A stretch of DNA of 64,000 nt from Anisodus tanguticus (GCA_034509755.1 CM067561.1:2360646-2424645), one strand, 5' to 3'. Positions 1 through 12,884 are shown, counted from the stretch's first letter. Made by a program: numbers and translations. The notes: a model not told the origin generated them from the sequence alone.

Positions 1-1240
1 TGTGGTTTCTGAATTGCTTTTGTTAGAGGGAAGTTTTGATATCAATCGGCTATGAATTTCGTCTCTAATCCGTCATTAATTGGTTGTAGCTATTGAAATT
101 TTATGATAATTTATTGCTAAATAAAATTAGCTATTTATTTTGCTGTATAACTATTTTTTAATTATGGCCGAAGCTATGAATATTTTAACTTTCGGTTGAC
201 TCCAAAAGAAACTGGAATTAGCTACAAACTTCATCACTAATATATCACTAAATTGCTCTTTATGAAGATTTATCGCTAATTAATAAATTTAGCTACTATC
301 TATGAATTTTACTGTTTAGTTGTCAAATTTATCCATCTCTCGTTTCTATATTTTTTTTTTGGTTATAATGGCCGAGGCTATGAGTATTTGGAACATTATT
401 ATTACCTATAGTCTGTTTGGCATAATTAAGATGGGGTAATCAATCTAAGCTTGAGATGATCCATAGAGAAGCTAAGAGTTGAGTGACTGACACGGCTTTA
501 GGGGGATTGATTTTCCAGCCATTTGTTGTATTCATTGATGTGAACAAAACTAAGACATCGTGCTAGCTGTCTTAACCTCAACGTCTATACCATTTGTCCC
601 AATTTGCTGCCCCCCCTAAATATTCGGCAAAATTCCAAACCTCCCTCTTTCCCCCCTCAATTTTATTATTTCCTCCTCCGTCTTAATTTACCCAAAATTA
701 AATAAGCTAAAATGTGCCCATATGTTACATATATATGCCAACTTTTTTGTCCCTACAAAATATATCTAGGGGAGGGGTATTAAAAATCAACATACAACTC
801 GCTAACGCATCTAGCTTACGATGTATTCTCCTAGTTAAAATGCCAGTAAATCTTGAGTGCTTCATATGGTTGATTGTTTTGTTGGTCGAAATGAAATTTT
901 TGTTCAATTAGTAAGCAAAATATGTACAGACCAGTTAATGCGACTCTAGAACTAGTATTCTAAGAATGTAAACCAAAACAAAAATCATATGAGCCTGCTA
1001 TATGCTAAAATTATCACTAAAGTAGTCTAGCATATCACCTTCTAGAAAAAACATATCACCTTCTAGGAAGGGTACATGCTTTTGACCAATTCATGTAGCA
1101 GCATATTACTCTTAACATGGAAATCTACATAAACTTTAAGCATATGGTTGATTTTTAATTTAAGGTTGACTTAAAGGGATTTTTTTTTTGTGTTTTGTTG
1201 ATCTAAAGGTTCTCAAAGGTTGATTTGTCAATTGTTGAGT
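1..1240. other. AT-rich non-coding stretch
   Basis: No coding region is supported here; the only ORFs are short, overlap on opposite strands and have no recognisable domain. The first 350 bases repeat short motifs such as tagctac, tcgctaat and cgtctctaat in both orientations. That is the look of the subterminal repeats of a CACTA-type DNA transposon, but no CACTA terminus is visible, so that reading is weak. The rest is plain AT-rich sequence with short C-runs near 610-660. Confidence 0.4.
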
Positions 1241-2190
1241 CGGTGTTTGTGTGCCACCCCCACCCCCACCCCACCCCACCCCACAGCCTACATAGCAATT
1301 CCTATGCTACGCCTTCACCCCCACCTTCTCCGACGGTCCGACTGGTGACCGGCGATCAGGTACTCCTTCCCCTTTTTTCCTACTGCCGGCGAAGCTTTCT
1401 GGCCAGACCCTTCTTCCTTCCCCCTCAACCGGAAACTCATCCCGAGCAGGTTTTCGGTCAGATCTAGACAGGAACTCGACTTTTCCGACAGGTTTCGACA
1501 GCGAGCAACGCATTTCCGACAGGCAACAGTAACCCAGTAGTGATTTTCCGGCAGTATACAATGCAATCCGGCGGTGAACATGTTATATTCACCCCGAGTT
1601 GGTACCTCTGGGGGCCCATATTCACTTCTTTTCCTTCATTGGTTTATTGTTTGTTAATTATTGATTATTGTTTCAAGTAACCACATTGTAGTGTATTGCC
1701 TATTTTTATTGTTCTGAGTTGTGTGATTATTTGTTTATTGAGCATTGATTAGTGTTTCAGTAGTATTCTTGTTTGTTTACTGTTCATCAAATAGTGTCCT
1801 ATTTGCTTATTGTGTATTGAAGAGTGCCCGTACTTGTTTATTGTTATTGAATATTGTTTCTACTTGTTTATTGCTTTTGACTCTTTGAATTGGGGAACCA
1901 TAAACATTTCTTCTTATTTCTGGAGTTTTGGTACCTCCAGTTACATGCACTCAATATTCGTCCTTATCTTTGTAGTTAAATTATTGCATGTTGTGTTTTA
2001 TTGAATCTTGTCTTTACATTCTTGCCTTTATTTTCTTGTCATTTGCTTTATCATTCTGATTTGTAGTAGCCTGACTTTGTGCATTAGTGTTGGTTCCCGT
2101 GCGTGTTAACGTTAACCTCTGACTAGTATTTTTTGTGTTGGGGATGAGGCGAGGGCTAGGGATGGTAAGCGGGGTAAGGGAGGTGCTAGA

Positions 2191-2883
2191 ATGAGAATAG
2201 AGTCTTGGAACATTGAGACTTTAACAGGGAAGTCCATAGAGCTACTTAAGATTCTTAAGAAGAGTAGAATTAATATAGCATGTGTCCATGAGACTAAATG
2301 GGTAGGACCTAAGGCTAAGGAGGTGGACGGGTATAAGTTATGGTTCTCTTGTAGGTCGGGGTATAGGAACGTGATAGACATTTTGGTAGACAACGAGCTA
2401 AGAGATCGGGTGGTAGAGGTTAGGAGGGTCAACGATAGGATGCTGACGATTAAGTTGGTAGTTGGAGGGTCCACTATGAACATTATTAGTGCTTACGCGC
2501 CGCAGGCGGGCTTGGTCGAGGAGGAGAAGATGCGCTTTTGGGAGGAGTTAGACGAGGTGGTGGCAGGTGTACCACCCACTGAAAAGTTATTTGTGGGAGG
2601 GGATCTCAATGGACATATCGGATCACTTCCAGGGGCCTACGACGACGTGTATGAAGGCTATGACATCGGGGAAAGGAATGAGGAAGACGTCTCAATTTTG
2701 GAGTTCGCTAGAGATTTTGGATTGGTGATAGCCAATTTGAAGTTCATGAAGAAATTGAAGCACTTGGTGACTTTCCGTAGTTCGGTGGCTAAGAGTCAGA
2801 TAGACTTTTTGCTCTCTAGGAAGGTTGACAACGGTCTTTGTAAAGACTGCAAGGTTATTCCAAAAGAGTGTCTTACAACCTAA
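2191..2883 (+). pseudogene. LINE endonuclease (AP-endonuclease-like) fragment
   Basis: A 230-codon open stretch encodes the N-terminal nuclease that nicks target DNA for target-primed reverse transcription. Visible motifs in order: SWNIETLTGK near residue 5, the ACVHETKW motif with the catalytic Glu near residue 30, SAYAPQ near 105, the GGDLNGHIG motif near 135 and SQIDFLLSR near 210. The usual GGDFN reads GGDLN. The stop at 2881-2883 follows LTT, and coding-like sequence continues past it. The sequence then jumps to the RT region sooner than family members of normal length would, suggesting a deletion of several hundred bases near 2940-3000. Confidence 0.8.
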
Positions 2884-3119
2884 CATAAGCTTTTGGTAAT
2901 GGATTTGGAGATTAAGATGGAGAAGAAGAGAAGGTTGTGCATGACATGTTGAGAATCAAATGGGTGAGTTTGACCATGGCTAGTGTAAAGGAGATGGGGG
3001 AGAGGTGAATCAAAGACAAGGCCGATAAAGTACTGGTGAAGGAAGCGCATATTAGGCAGAGGTGGTAGTCATACTTCCATAAACTCTTGAACGAAAAAGG
3101 AGATAGAGATATTGTGCTG

Positions 3120-4727
3120 AGAGATCTGGAGTAATCCGGTAGCTATCAGGATTTCAGGTACTGTAGAAGCATTAAGATTGAGGAGGTTGATGGTGCTGTT
3201 CGCAGGATGCACGGGGGACAAGCGATCGGGCTGGATGAGATCCCAGTTGAATTTTGGAAGAGCGCAGGTAGGACAGGCTTGGGGTGGCTGACTAAGTTAT
3301 TGAACGTTATTTTTAAGACGACGAGAATGCCCCAAAAATGGAGGTGGAGTACAATGGTTCCTTTGTACAAGAACAAATGTGATATCCAGAGTTCCAACAA
3401 CTATAGGGGCATCAAGCTGCTGAGTCACACTATGAAAGTTTGGGAAAGGGTCGTGGAGATGAGGGTGAAAAGAGCCGTGTCTATTTCCAAGAACCAGTTT
3501 GGATTCATGCCGGGGCATTCGACAACAGAAGCCATTCATCTTATTAGGAGGTTGGTGGAGCTGTATAGGGAGAGGAACATCGACTTACATATGGTTTTCA
3601 TCGACCTCGAAAATGCATATGATAAAGTCCCTAAGGAGGTTCTTTGGAGATGTTTAGAGGCTAAAGGTGTACCTGTGGCGTACATTAGACGGTCAATGAT
3701 ATATGTGATGGAGCCAAGACCATGGTACGGACAGTAGGAAGAGACTCGGAGCACTTTCCTGTGATGATGGGGATGCACCAGGGATCATCTCTTAGCCCAT
3801 TCTTATTTGTTTTGGTAATGGATGGACTGACGCGACAAATCCAAGGAGAGGTGCCATGGTGTATGTTATTCGTAGATGACATAGTCCTGATTGATGAGAC
3901 TCGCAGCGGGGTGAATGCTACGATGGAAGTTTGGAGACATACCCTGGAGTCTAAATGGTTCAGACTGAGTAGGACCAATACAGAATACTTGGAGTGCAAG
4001 TTCAGCAATAAGACAGGTGTGGAGGTGATGCTTGAGACCCAGGTCATTTCGAAGCAAGTAAGCTTCAAGTACCTCAGATCTACTATCCAAGGGAATAGAG
4101 AGACTGATGACGATGTCACACATCATATTGGGGTAGGGTGGATGAGATTGAGGCTTGCATCTGGAGTCTTATGCGACAAAAATGTGCCACCAAAGCTAAA
4201 AAGGCAAGTTTTATAGGGTGGTGGTTAGAGTGACTATGTTGTATGGGGCGGAGTGTTGGTCAGTCAAGGTGTCGCACACCCAAAAGATGAGAGTGGCGGA
4301 GATGAGGATGCTGAGATGGATGTGTGGGCATATAAGGAAGGATATGATTAGAAATGAAGATATCCGGGGCAAAGTGGGAGTGGCCTCAGTGGAGGATAAG
4401 ATGCGGGAAGCGAGGTTGAGATGGTTTGGACATGTGCGGATGAGAGACACAAATGCCCTAGTGCGGAGGTGTGAGAGGTTGGCTATGGACGGATTCAGGA
4501 GGGGTAGAGGTAGGCCGAAGAAATATTGGGGCGAGGTGATTAGACGGGATATGGAGCGGGAGAGACTTACCGAGGACATGACCTTAGATAGGGAGTTGTG
4601 GAGGTCACAGATTATGGTAGTAGGTAGTCGAGCGCATTCCTATTTACGCTTACAAACTAGTAGGTGTAGTGTCATTACTGTAGGCTGCTTAGCATATCAT
4701 ACGAATAGGCGTAGTATCGCTCTATAG
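3120..4727 (+). pseudogene. LINE reverse transcriptase and C-terminal region, frameshifted
   Basis: Three consecutive frames make up one RT: 3207-3737, 3722-4216 and 4218-4727. Recognisable RT blocks are GLDEIPVEFWK, the NNYRGIKLLSH segment, NQFGFMPGHST, IDLENAYDKVP, GMHQGSSLSPFLF and the catalytic LFVDDIVLIDE (normally F/Y-A-D-D). The C-terminal part carries the MLRWMCGH and LRWFGHV motifs typical of the plant RTE 3' domain. The frame changes near 3700 and near 4205, so no continuous product is possible. The coding sequence is followed by about 300 bases of 3' UTR up to the TTG tail. Confidence 0.82.
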
Positions 4728-5033
4728 TCTTCTGTAGTTTTATTTATTCTGCTATTCGTTCTTTAATGTACTTGATTTATCTCATTTATCTACGTAGTTA
4801 CTGCTTCTTTTCAGGATGTGCTATCATGACGTATTCACGTTTGCTGTCAACATTTTCTTACCGCTCTAAATGTTTGACTGGGTCTGACTTTTTTCTGCTT
4901 TGCTTGTCTTGAGCCGAGGGTCTCTCGGAAACTGCCGCTCTACCTATCAAGGTAGAGGTAAGGTCTGCGTACACTCTACCCTCCCAGACCCCACGTTGTG
5001 AAACTTCACTGGGTATGTTGTTGTTGTGTTGTA

Positions 5034-5282
5034 CTCCTTTCGTTTCAAAAAGATTGTATGATTTTGACTTGACACAAAGTTTAAGAAAACACAGAAGATT
5101 TTTCAATCTTGTGGTCTTAAATTAAAGATTTGTTGAATGTATAAAAATGATATTTAATCTTGTGATCTTAAACATGCCACGTAAAAAATTGGAATGAAAG
5201 ATTTATTAAAAAAAAGAAAGAGACATTCTTTCTAAAATGGATTAAAAGGAAAAGTAAAACAATAGTTTTTAAACGGAGGGAG
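5034..5282. mobile_element. Stowaway-like MITE 1
   Basis: A 249-bp non-coding element with terminal inverted repeats: ctcctttcgtttcaaaaag at the left, and a right end whose complement starts ctccctccgttt. TA dinucleotides at 5032-5033 and 5283-5284 form the target duplication expected of Tc1/mariner-type MITEs. It inserted exactly at the 3' tail of the preceding LINE. Confidence 0.8.
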
Positions 5283-5552
5283 TAATACATATATGTAAGG
5301 TTGTGATCATATTGGGTTGTTGTGATGATGGGTCCAAAAAATCACGGCGTGACTAGTTTTTTGTGATATTTACACAAATAACCGATTGGATGCATTTCTT
5401 TATTTTTTCTAATTGATAAATATAAATTTTACACGATTATATATGAATTATACATATATTATATCATCGATTATTTTTAGCTAACGTTGGGTAGGCAGCT
5501 ATGGTTAATTATTCTATTGTATTTGCATCATCCATGTTAACCCGAAATGTTA

Positions 5553-5789
5553 CTCTCTGTGTTAATTTATATGACACTTTCTTTTTAGTCAGTCTAAAAA
5601 AGAATAATACATTTTTTTACTTGACAACAATTTAACTTTAAACTTTACTTTTTACACTTAACGAGATAATTTATAACCACACAAATATCTTTGACTTATT
5701 TTAGATCACAAAATTCAAAAGTATTCGTTATTTATTAAACTTCATACCAAGTCAAAGACCTTCGTATAAAATGAGACGGAAGGAGGGAG
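5553..5789. mobile_element. Stowaway-like MITE 2
   Basis: A 237-bp element starting ctctctgtgttaatttatat and ending in gacggaaggagggag, flanked by TA at 5551-5552 and 5790-5791. The ends are imperfect inverted repeats, and the interior has no coding capacity. It is a different subfamily from the element at 5034 (left end mentions atgacactttctttttagtc). Confidence 0.75.
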
Positions 5790-5791
5790 TA

Positions 5792-6744
5792 ACTAGTATA
5801 TGTTCCAACTCTAACGAGGGTTAATTTGAATTTCAACTCTTACATAAAATTGTTGTCCTAATGAATTGGGGATAAAATTATAGCCTTATGATTACATATT
5901 TAAAGCCAGTAACTGGAGTAAGTGTCTCGGCAACTTATCCTCAGCAAAGAAGGTTTCTAGAAATTTTTTAAAAAAAATCAACTAAAGCCACCGGCTTCTC
6001 ATTTTTAATTTGAATATTACGAAGCTCATTAAGCAAATTAATATTCATATTCGTTGAACCCAAATTTGAATCTCTTCATTTTAGATAAAAAATAGAACTG
6101 AGTTGTTCATTGTGCTCCCTCATTTGTACCTTAACTTGATAGGGGTGAAAATATCCTTGCAAATTGTATAAATGAGAAAATCCAAACAAAATCATTCATT
6201 TGTCTGACGTTATCCATAATACTTCTACAATTTTTAGCTCGCCAACAGCTGTAAGACTCCGAAAATTTAATGAACAAGGGAACTATAAAACAACGAAATT
6301 GATGACATTGACAGATAAAATAATTAATGTGATCTAAGTTAATACTAATAAATATTTACTGGTCCTTAGCACTGATTTGCAAAATTAAATATCCCATGTG
6401 CCAATAATAATAAATATTTACTGGGACCATATCCTTGATTTTTGTTTAAATATCCCATGTGCCAATAATAACGCGAGAAATTGGATGAAAATGAACAAAA
6501 GGGCTTTTTATGGAAATAGAAATAGCAATAATTAAATATAATTAAGTGGTCCCAAAGCCTACACAAGAATCGCTACAATCCACTTGTTTAACCAAAATTG
6601 ACTTGACACAGATTGAGGACCATCCTAATGTTTATTTATTGCGTAAGATTTGCTCATTAAGGAGTAAATTTTCATGCTTACGTCTCTCCATTTTTTAAAA
6701 AGAAAAAAAGAAGAAAAGTAGATTATCTACCCCCTTAATTATTT
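5792..6744. other. AT-rich intergenic stretch
   Basis: No gene is supported. The only structure is a 62-bp direct tandem duplication at 6349-6472, listed separately. Confidence 0.4.
6349..6472. repeat. Two-copy tandem repeat, 62-bp unit
   Basis: Both units start taaatatttactgg and share the block ttaaatatcccatgtgccaa near their ends, with diverged middles. This is an old local duplication. Confidence 0.7.
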
Positions 6745-6891
6745 CTCCCTCTGTCTCAAATTATTTGTCGTTTTTTTTGTTTACATGCTTTCATTAATGA
6801 CAAAAAGGTGAAATAGAGAAAAAATAATTAATTATACCTTAAACTTCTAAAATAACAAATAATTTGAAACACCTATTTTTAGTAACCACGA
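6745..6891. mobile_element. MITE 3, left part (split by Copia insertion)
   Basis: The left terminus ctccctctgtctcaaattat matches in inverse the fragment cgacaaataatttgagac found at 16921-16938, on the far side of the Copia element. The MITE was therefore intact before the Copia inserted. Its right part is 16919-16946. Confidence 0.72.
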
Positions 6892-7816
6892 TGTTGATGT
6901 TGGATGGATGTTGTGACAACATCTGTAAATGCTCAGGACAACATCTTATGAAAATAAGAATGTTGCCTGCGATGTTGTGACAACATTCCTGATAACATCC
7001 TTGTAACGATTTTGCCTATTCTTCAGGCCAAAACATGTTGTGTTATTGTGAGTAAAAAATGACCTAGTCAAACTAACAATGATGTTGTGTTTAAAACGTG
7101 GTAAAAGAAACAGTCAAAGCTTGGAGAGGAAGCAGCGTGAAGACCAAGTCCAGAACGTTGAGCTTTTGAAGGAGCAAGAACCGGTCCAAGCTGAAGCCTT
7201 CTTTTACTCAGCCTCCGCAACCAACCAGTGAGGATTTCAAGGGAAGTTCCACACTATAAATAGAGAGGAGCTTCAGAGTATCGATATCCAGAATTGAACG
7301 AGAAGAATTACCAAGAGAACTCTCAGATATTCACCTTAGAAACTGGATCAACACACTTAGCCTAAAGTTGTATAACAACATCTAGTCCCACATTACTACT
7401 GCTGCTCAGATTCTAGATCAAGCTTATATTTCAAGCAATAGTAATTTTATCTTTTTAGATCTTTTAACTTTAGGCTAAAGTCATCTGCGACTTCATTTTT
7501 GTTTGTAATTTCTTTTTCGCATTTATTGTTCAATCTTGTAAAAAGAAATTCATTTGTAATTGTATATAATTTATACAATTCTTTGGTCATTGACCATCAA
7601 GGGATATATTAATATATACCCTTGAAAATATAAACCTTGTGTCTCTTTATTTTTCCGCTGCATTTACTCTATTAAGGTTTATATCTGTTTTATCACAATG
7701 TTGCCTCAGATGTTGACACAACATTGAAGGCAACATCCGTAAACCTGTTTTAATTGCTTTAGTTTATTCTTGTTTTATTCTTACATATTCTTGCTTATCC
7801 GTAGCCAGGACCAACA
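6892..7816 (+). repeat. SIRE-like Copia 5' LTR
   Basis: 925 bp, TG...CA ends. A TATA-like ctataaatagag at 7254-7265 probably drives transcription. The LTR is unusually rich in paired ATGTTG and CAACAT motifs. Confidence 0.93.
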
Positions 7817-7818
7817 AG

Positions 7819-7830
7819 TGGTATCGAGCC
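7819..7830 (+). promoter_or_regulatory. Copia primer-binding site (Met-tRNA type)
   Basis: tggtatcgagcc lies two bases inside the 5' LTR. It matches the common initiator Met-tRNA primer site apart from one missing base. Confidence 0.85.
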
Positions 7831-7872
7831 AACACTTGATACAATAAGTGTTTGATTCTGAATATTACGGCT

Positions 7873-9756
7873 ATGGACTCAGCTATACAAAACGTTGGTA
7901 GACTTCCAATTCTTGACGGAACTAACTATGCCTATTGGAAAATCCGTCTACGTTCGCACATCAAATCCATTGATGTTCGAGCTTGGAGATCAGTTTCCGA
8001 AGGCTATGTGATTCCCAAGTACCCAGCAGACGAGGATGGTGATGTACTTACCAAACCCGAATCTGAATGGACCGCGGAAGAGATCAACAGTGCGAGCTTC
8101 AATGAAAAGGCCCTAAATGCGATATTTGGATGGGTAGATCTCTATATGTTCAAACTAATCCAGAATTGTACTATGGCCAAGGACGCTTGGGAGACCTTAC
8201 AAACTCATTGTGAAGGTACCTCAAGTGTACGACGTACAAAGCTTCGCATGATTTTGAGCTAATACGAACACTTAAGGATGGAAGAATCTGAAGACATTGC
8301 TAATCAGTGTCAAGTGTTTGGTTCTCCTTTAACCAACACACAACTTGTGGATAAAGCTTTCAGATCTCTTCCTGAAAGGTTTATTACTAAGATTTGTGCT
8401 ATTGAAGAGGCCCATAATCTTGCTACTATGGATCTACATGCTTTGATGGGCATCTTTCAAACATATGAGATGAACATGAAGAGCCAAAGAGATCTGTATA
8501 AAGATAAGACTTTGGCACTCCAAGGACAAACCTCAGAAACTGAATTGGAAAACGAGGAAGAAAACTTAGAGGAACTGGGAAATGGTGCAACTGTTGCCTT
8601 ACTTACTCTTCGATTCAATTCGATGGTGAGAAAGATCAATATTGATCACAATAAAGCCAAATACAAATAACATCAAAACTCACTCTTCAATAAACAGCCG
8701 AATAGGTCACCTTCTGAGCAAAGAAGTCACAATCCACTGAGGAAATCTAACTCTGACAGTACCAATTTCAATCCCAAGCAACTCAAGGGAGTGCAGTGTC
8801 ATGCATGCTCGGGTTGGGGACACTATGCTAATGAGTGTGCAAACACCCTTAGAAAAATTGATAAGGTTATGTGGGTAACTCTCAGTGATGATGAGAACGA
8901 AGAGGAGGAAGGAGATCAAGAAGAAGAACCACAGGCAATGCTGGCAGCCATGTTCGAACATTCACTGTCCGACGATGAAGATGTTATTGACAATGTTGCG
9001 ACAACATCATACTCAACATATGGAATGTCTTCAACATCAGAGAGGTATGTACACTTTGACTATTCTGATGTAAATTGTTTTAGTGGATTTATTTCTTCAT
9101 TTGAGGCTATAAATTTGGATCTAGTTGACTCCAAAGACGACGTAATAAAGGAATTACAAAATCTGTGTAAAGCCTTAATCACTGAATCTGAGCAACTAGA
9201 CTCAAAAGCAAAATTATTGGCTCTTGAGAATAGCAATCTGAAAGGCACAATCAACCGATTAGAGGTGGTACTTACCAAGAAGGACCTAGAGCTTGGTAAG
9301 ATTCGTGCACGATTGAACGTAGCTGAGACCACCTTTCAAAGGCTCAACATGGGACCCTCCAAACTGGATGAAATATTAAACTTCAATAATCCTACAAGGG
9401 CTGGGCTTGGGTACCAATCTCCTAACAAAACAAATACTTTCAGAATCCATAGTCAAACTGAGAGGATAAAATTTGTCAAAGAAAATACGAGCAACTCTCA
9501 GATCACTGAAATTGGATCGAAGTTTGTATGTAGCTTCTGTAAAAAGTTAGGACACCTTATGCCCTATTGCTACAAACTTCAAAACTCTGCACTCAAGATA
9601 TTGCCTAAAATATCGTCAGTAATGTTGCCCAACATCACTAACAACATTCAAAGCAACCTGCCTGAAAGCAGAATGAAGAAAAAGGAATGGGTACCCAAAT
9701 TGAATCTGAAATGTAATGTGTGCATAACTGCTTTGCGTACTAACATTACAGGGTCT
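7873..9756 (+). pseudogene. Copia gag, with in-frame stops
   Basis: Gag packages the element RNA. I take the start at the ATG at 7873 (MDSAIQNVGRLP), because nothing upstream in frame has an ATG. The N-terminal part has the LDGTNYAYWKIRLRSHI pattern of plant Copia gag. A CCHC zinc knuckle CHACSGWGHYANEC lies at about 8803-8844, followed by an acidic run (DDENEEEEGDQEEE) and a helical coiled-coil-like stretch near 9120-9340. A second Cys-rich motif CSFCKKLGHLMPYC sits near 9532. The frame is kept throughout but is closed by stops at 8260, 8668 and 9757. The last falls where a Trp would be expected just before the protease. Confidence 0.85.
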
Positions 9757-11389
9757 TGATATTTTGATAGTGGCTGCTCACGTCATATGATAGGTACCAA
9801 AAGCCTATTGAAGGAGTATGGAGCATTCAATAGAGGATACGTGACCTTTGGAGGAGGAAGTAAGAGTAAGATAATTGGTAAATGAACTCTTAATGTTCCG
9901 GATGTACCAGCCTTGAAAAATGTTCTTCATGTAGAAGGTTTGGTTGCTAATCTTCTTATCATAAGCCAACTATGTGATGATGATCTCGAGGTGAAATTCA
10001 ACAAGCTTGGATGCAAGGTTACAGATTCTGCAGATAAATGTGTCATGTCAGGAACCTGAACGGGAGATAATTGCTATCTAGTCGGTAGACAAGAGTTTTG
10101 CAACTCCGCAAAGGTAGGTGACCTGACACTTTGGCATCAAAAGTTGGGACATGTCAACTACGGCACCTTGGAGAAACTGATCTCATTTGAAGTCATCGAG
10201 GCATTCCCGTGCACCGGATCCAAAAGATAAAACACTGTGTGAAGATTGTTAGAAAGGAAAGCAGACCCGAGTCTCTCATAATGTTGTCCAACGTGACGGA
10301 AAACATTTAGGTACGTCTCATTGTTTTAAATTATTGCATATGGATCTTATGGGTCCAATCGAGGTAGATAGCCTAAGAGGAATGAGATATTCTTATGTGA
10401 TAGTAGATGATTTTTCCAGATTCACTTGGATCTATTTTTTAAAAGAAATATCACAAACCTTTGAGATGTTTAGAACACTTTACTCTAGGATTAAAAATCT
10501 GTTTTGTTCTTCGATTTTCAGAATTAGATCTGATCATGGAAAGGAGTTTGAAAATCAAATCTTTGCAAAATTCTGCGAAAAGAAAGGCTTATTCCATGAA
10601 TTTTCGGCACCAAAAACACCACAACAAAATGGGGTTGCCGAGAGAAAGAATAGAACTCTACAAGAAATGGCTAGAGTTATGTTAAGTTCTAAGCAATTAT
10701 CAAAAAGGTTTTAGGCAGAAACCTTGAACACGGCATGTCACATAACTAATAGAATTTATTTAAGGCTAGGGACCAAGATGACACCCTATGAACTGTTAAA
10801 TGGAAAGAAACCTACAGTACAGTACTTTCATGTCTTTGGGTGTGTGTGCTATATTCTTAATGACAGGGATAAACTGGCCAAATTTGACTCTAAGAGTGAC
10901 AAGGGAATATTCGTTGGCTACTCTCAGAATAGTCATGCTTATCGAATATACAATCTTCGGACAAAGACCATACAAGAATCAGTCAATGTTATTTTTGATG
11001 ACCTGCTGGATATATCTGGTAGATCTTCAGAAAATAACATTGTGGTTACAGTTGAAGAGGAGCAACTCACAGAAGAAACAGATGTAGTCCCAACATCAGA
11101 AGAAACATCTGAACCTCAAAAAGAGAACACAGGGGACGAAATCGAGAAGGAATCTGCTACCGAACTGAATGATCAAGTGAAAAGAGACCCTCCATCGAGG
11201 ATTAGAAGGAACCATCCACCCGACCAGGTGATAGGGGGAGTTTTTGAGGAGAGGCGTACAAGATGGAAAGAGCCAGTAAATTACCGAGAAATAGTAAGGT
11301 ATGTGTGCATGTCCACCATATATCAACAGGTAAGTCTCTCTTGTCTTACATCTACTTTGGAACCTAAAAATATTGGGGAAGCATTATAA
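9757..11389 (+). pseudogene. Copia protease and integrase, degenerate
   Basis: The aspartic protease active site FDSGCSRHM lies at 9763-9789. The pre-integrase zinc-binding region LWHQKLGHVNYGTLEKL is near 10130. After a frame change near 10230 the integrase core shows the three acidic residues: Asp in VIVDDFSRFTW, Asp in RSDHGKEFEN and Glu in PQQNGVAERKNRTL. The integrase C-terminal region continues from 10724 in the same frame as the core. Stops interrupt at about 9893, 10060, 10252 and 10713. The protein would have cut the polyprotein and joined cDNA to host DNA; this copy cannot be translated in full. Confidence 0.87.
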
Positions 11390-12884
11390 GATAATTTTTG
11401 GATTCAAGCCATGCAAGAAGAGCTTAAACAATTTGCCCGAAATGAGGTTTGAGACTTGGTACCACGACCCAACAACACAAATGTTATTGGGACCAAGTGG
11501 ATATTAAAAAACAAATCAGATGAGTTAAGGAAGATTGTCAGGAACAAAGCTCGACTTGTTGCTCAAGGATATACATAAGTAGAAGGTATCGACTATGACG
11601 AGACCTTCGCTCCTGTGGCTAGAATTGAGTCAATAAGGTTACTTCTTGCTATTGCTTGCTATCTAAAGATTACCTTGCACCAAATGGACGTTAAAGGTGC
11701 CTTTCTCAATGGATACTTTGACAAAGAAGTTTATGTTGAACAACCAAAGGGATTTGAGGATCCTCACTATCCACATCATGTGTACAAGCTCAAGAAAGCC
11801 TTGTATGGACTAAAACAAGCACCACGTGCATGGTATGGTCGTCTAACTAACTTCCATGTTTAGTTTGGTTTTACCCGTGGAGAAGCTGACAGAACATTAT
11901 TCATTAAAAGACACGGTGTAGATGTAATAATAGCTCAAATCTATGTTGATGATATTGTTTTTTGGTTCGACTACAGAATCACTAGTAAAGTCTTTTGTCG
12001 AAGCAATGTCGACAACATTTGAGATGAGCATGATTGGAGAACTAACATTTTTCTTAGGCTTGCAGATTAAATAGAATGAAGATGTGATCTTTGTATCTCA
12101 AAGCAAATACGCCAAGAATCTTGTTAGGAGATTTGGTCTGGAAAATGCTAAACACATGAAGACTCCAATGGGCTCTGCGCAACAGGTATGTAAAGACGAT
12201 GTTGGACAAGATGTTGACCCAACATTATACCGATCTATGATAGGTAGCCTTCTATACCTTACTGCCAGTCGCTCCGATATCATGTTTAGCGTATGTGTTT
12301 GCGCCAGGTTCCAAGCCAGTCCCAAGGTATCTCATTTTAATGCTGTGAAACGTATCATTCGATACGTTGCCGGTACAAGTGACTTGGGAATTTGGTACTC
12401 CAAAGACACTAATCCTAATCTAATAGGATATAGTGACTCGGATTGGGCCGGTGATGTAGACGATAGAAAAAGCACTAGTGGTGGGTGTTTCTATCTTGGC
12501 AATAATCTAGTCTCATGGTACAGTCGTAAACAAAATTGTGTATCACTCTCGACTGCCGAATCTGAATATGTGGCAGCCGGAAGTTGTTGTGCTCAACTGA
12601 TTTGGTTACGACATATGCTAGATGACTATGGCATAGATAATAACTCCATGATTTTGTACTGTGATAATCTGAGTGGTATTAATATTTCCAAAAATCCAGT
12701 TCAGCATTCACGTACAAAGCACATAGGCATAAGATATCATTTTTTAAGAGACTTAGTGGAAAAATAGCTAGTTCAAATCGAACATGTTGATACTCTTTTT
12801 CAACTGGCTGACATTTTTACAAAACCTTTAAATCATGAGAGATTTTCTAGCTTGAAAAAATCTCTTGGTCTCTGTTTTCTTTGA
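11390..12884 (+). pseudogene. Copia reverse transcriptase and RNase H, degenerate
   Basis: RT blocks visible: NKARLVAQGYT, DYDETFAPVARIESIR, HQMDVKGAFLNGYF, KKALYGLKQAPRAWY and the catalytic IYVDDI near 11940. A one-base gain in a T-run near 11958 shifts the frame, after which RNase H follows at 12084 onward. It has the SDSDWAGD, STAESEYVAA and DNLSGINI motifs and ends with ADIFTKPL. Stops lie at about 11450, 11577, 11861 and 12765. The ORF would have ended at 12884. Confidence 0.88.

Larger units (their letters stand above)
1245..5032 (+). mobile_element. RTE-type LINE (non-LTR retrotransposon), degenerate
   Basis: The stretch holds an apurinic endonuclease region followed by a reverse transcriptase of the plant RTE type, both on the plus strand. 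It ends in a short run of TTG repeats (about 5017-5030) rather than poly(A), typical of RTE elements. The segment just before the tail, with a run of polypyrimidine-rich sequence at 4970-5000, is a conserved-looking 3' end. The 5' limit is uncertain: GC-rich, CCGGC-rich sequence starting near 1245-1330 looks like a 5' UTR. Frameshifts and an internal deletion make it non-functional. A MITE sits directly against its 3' end, hiding any target duplication. Confidence 0.8.

Noticed and set aside
1307..1581. Overlapping minus-strand ORFs of 84 and 88 codons
   Set aside because: They lie antisense to the GC-rich LINE 5' region, have low-complexity composition and no domain.
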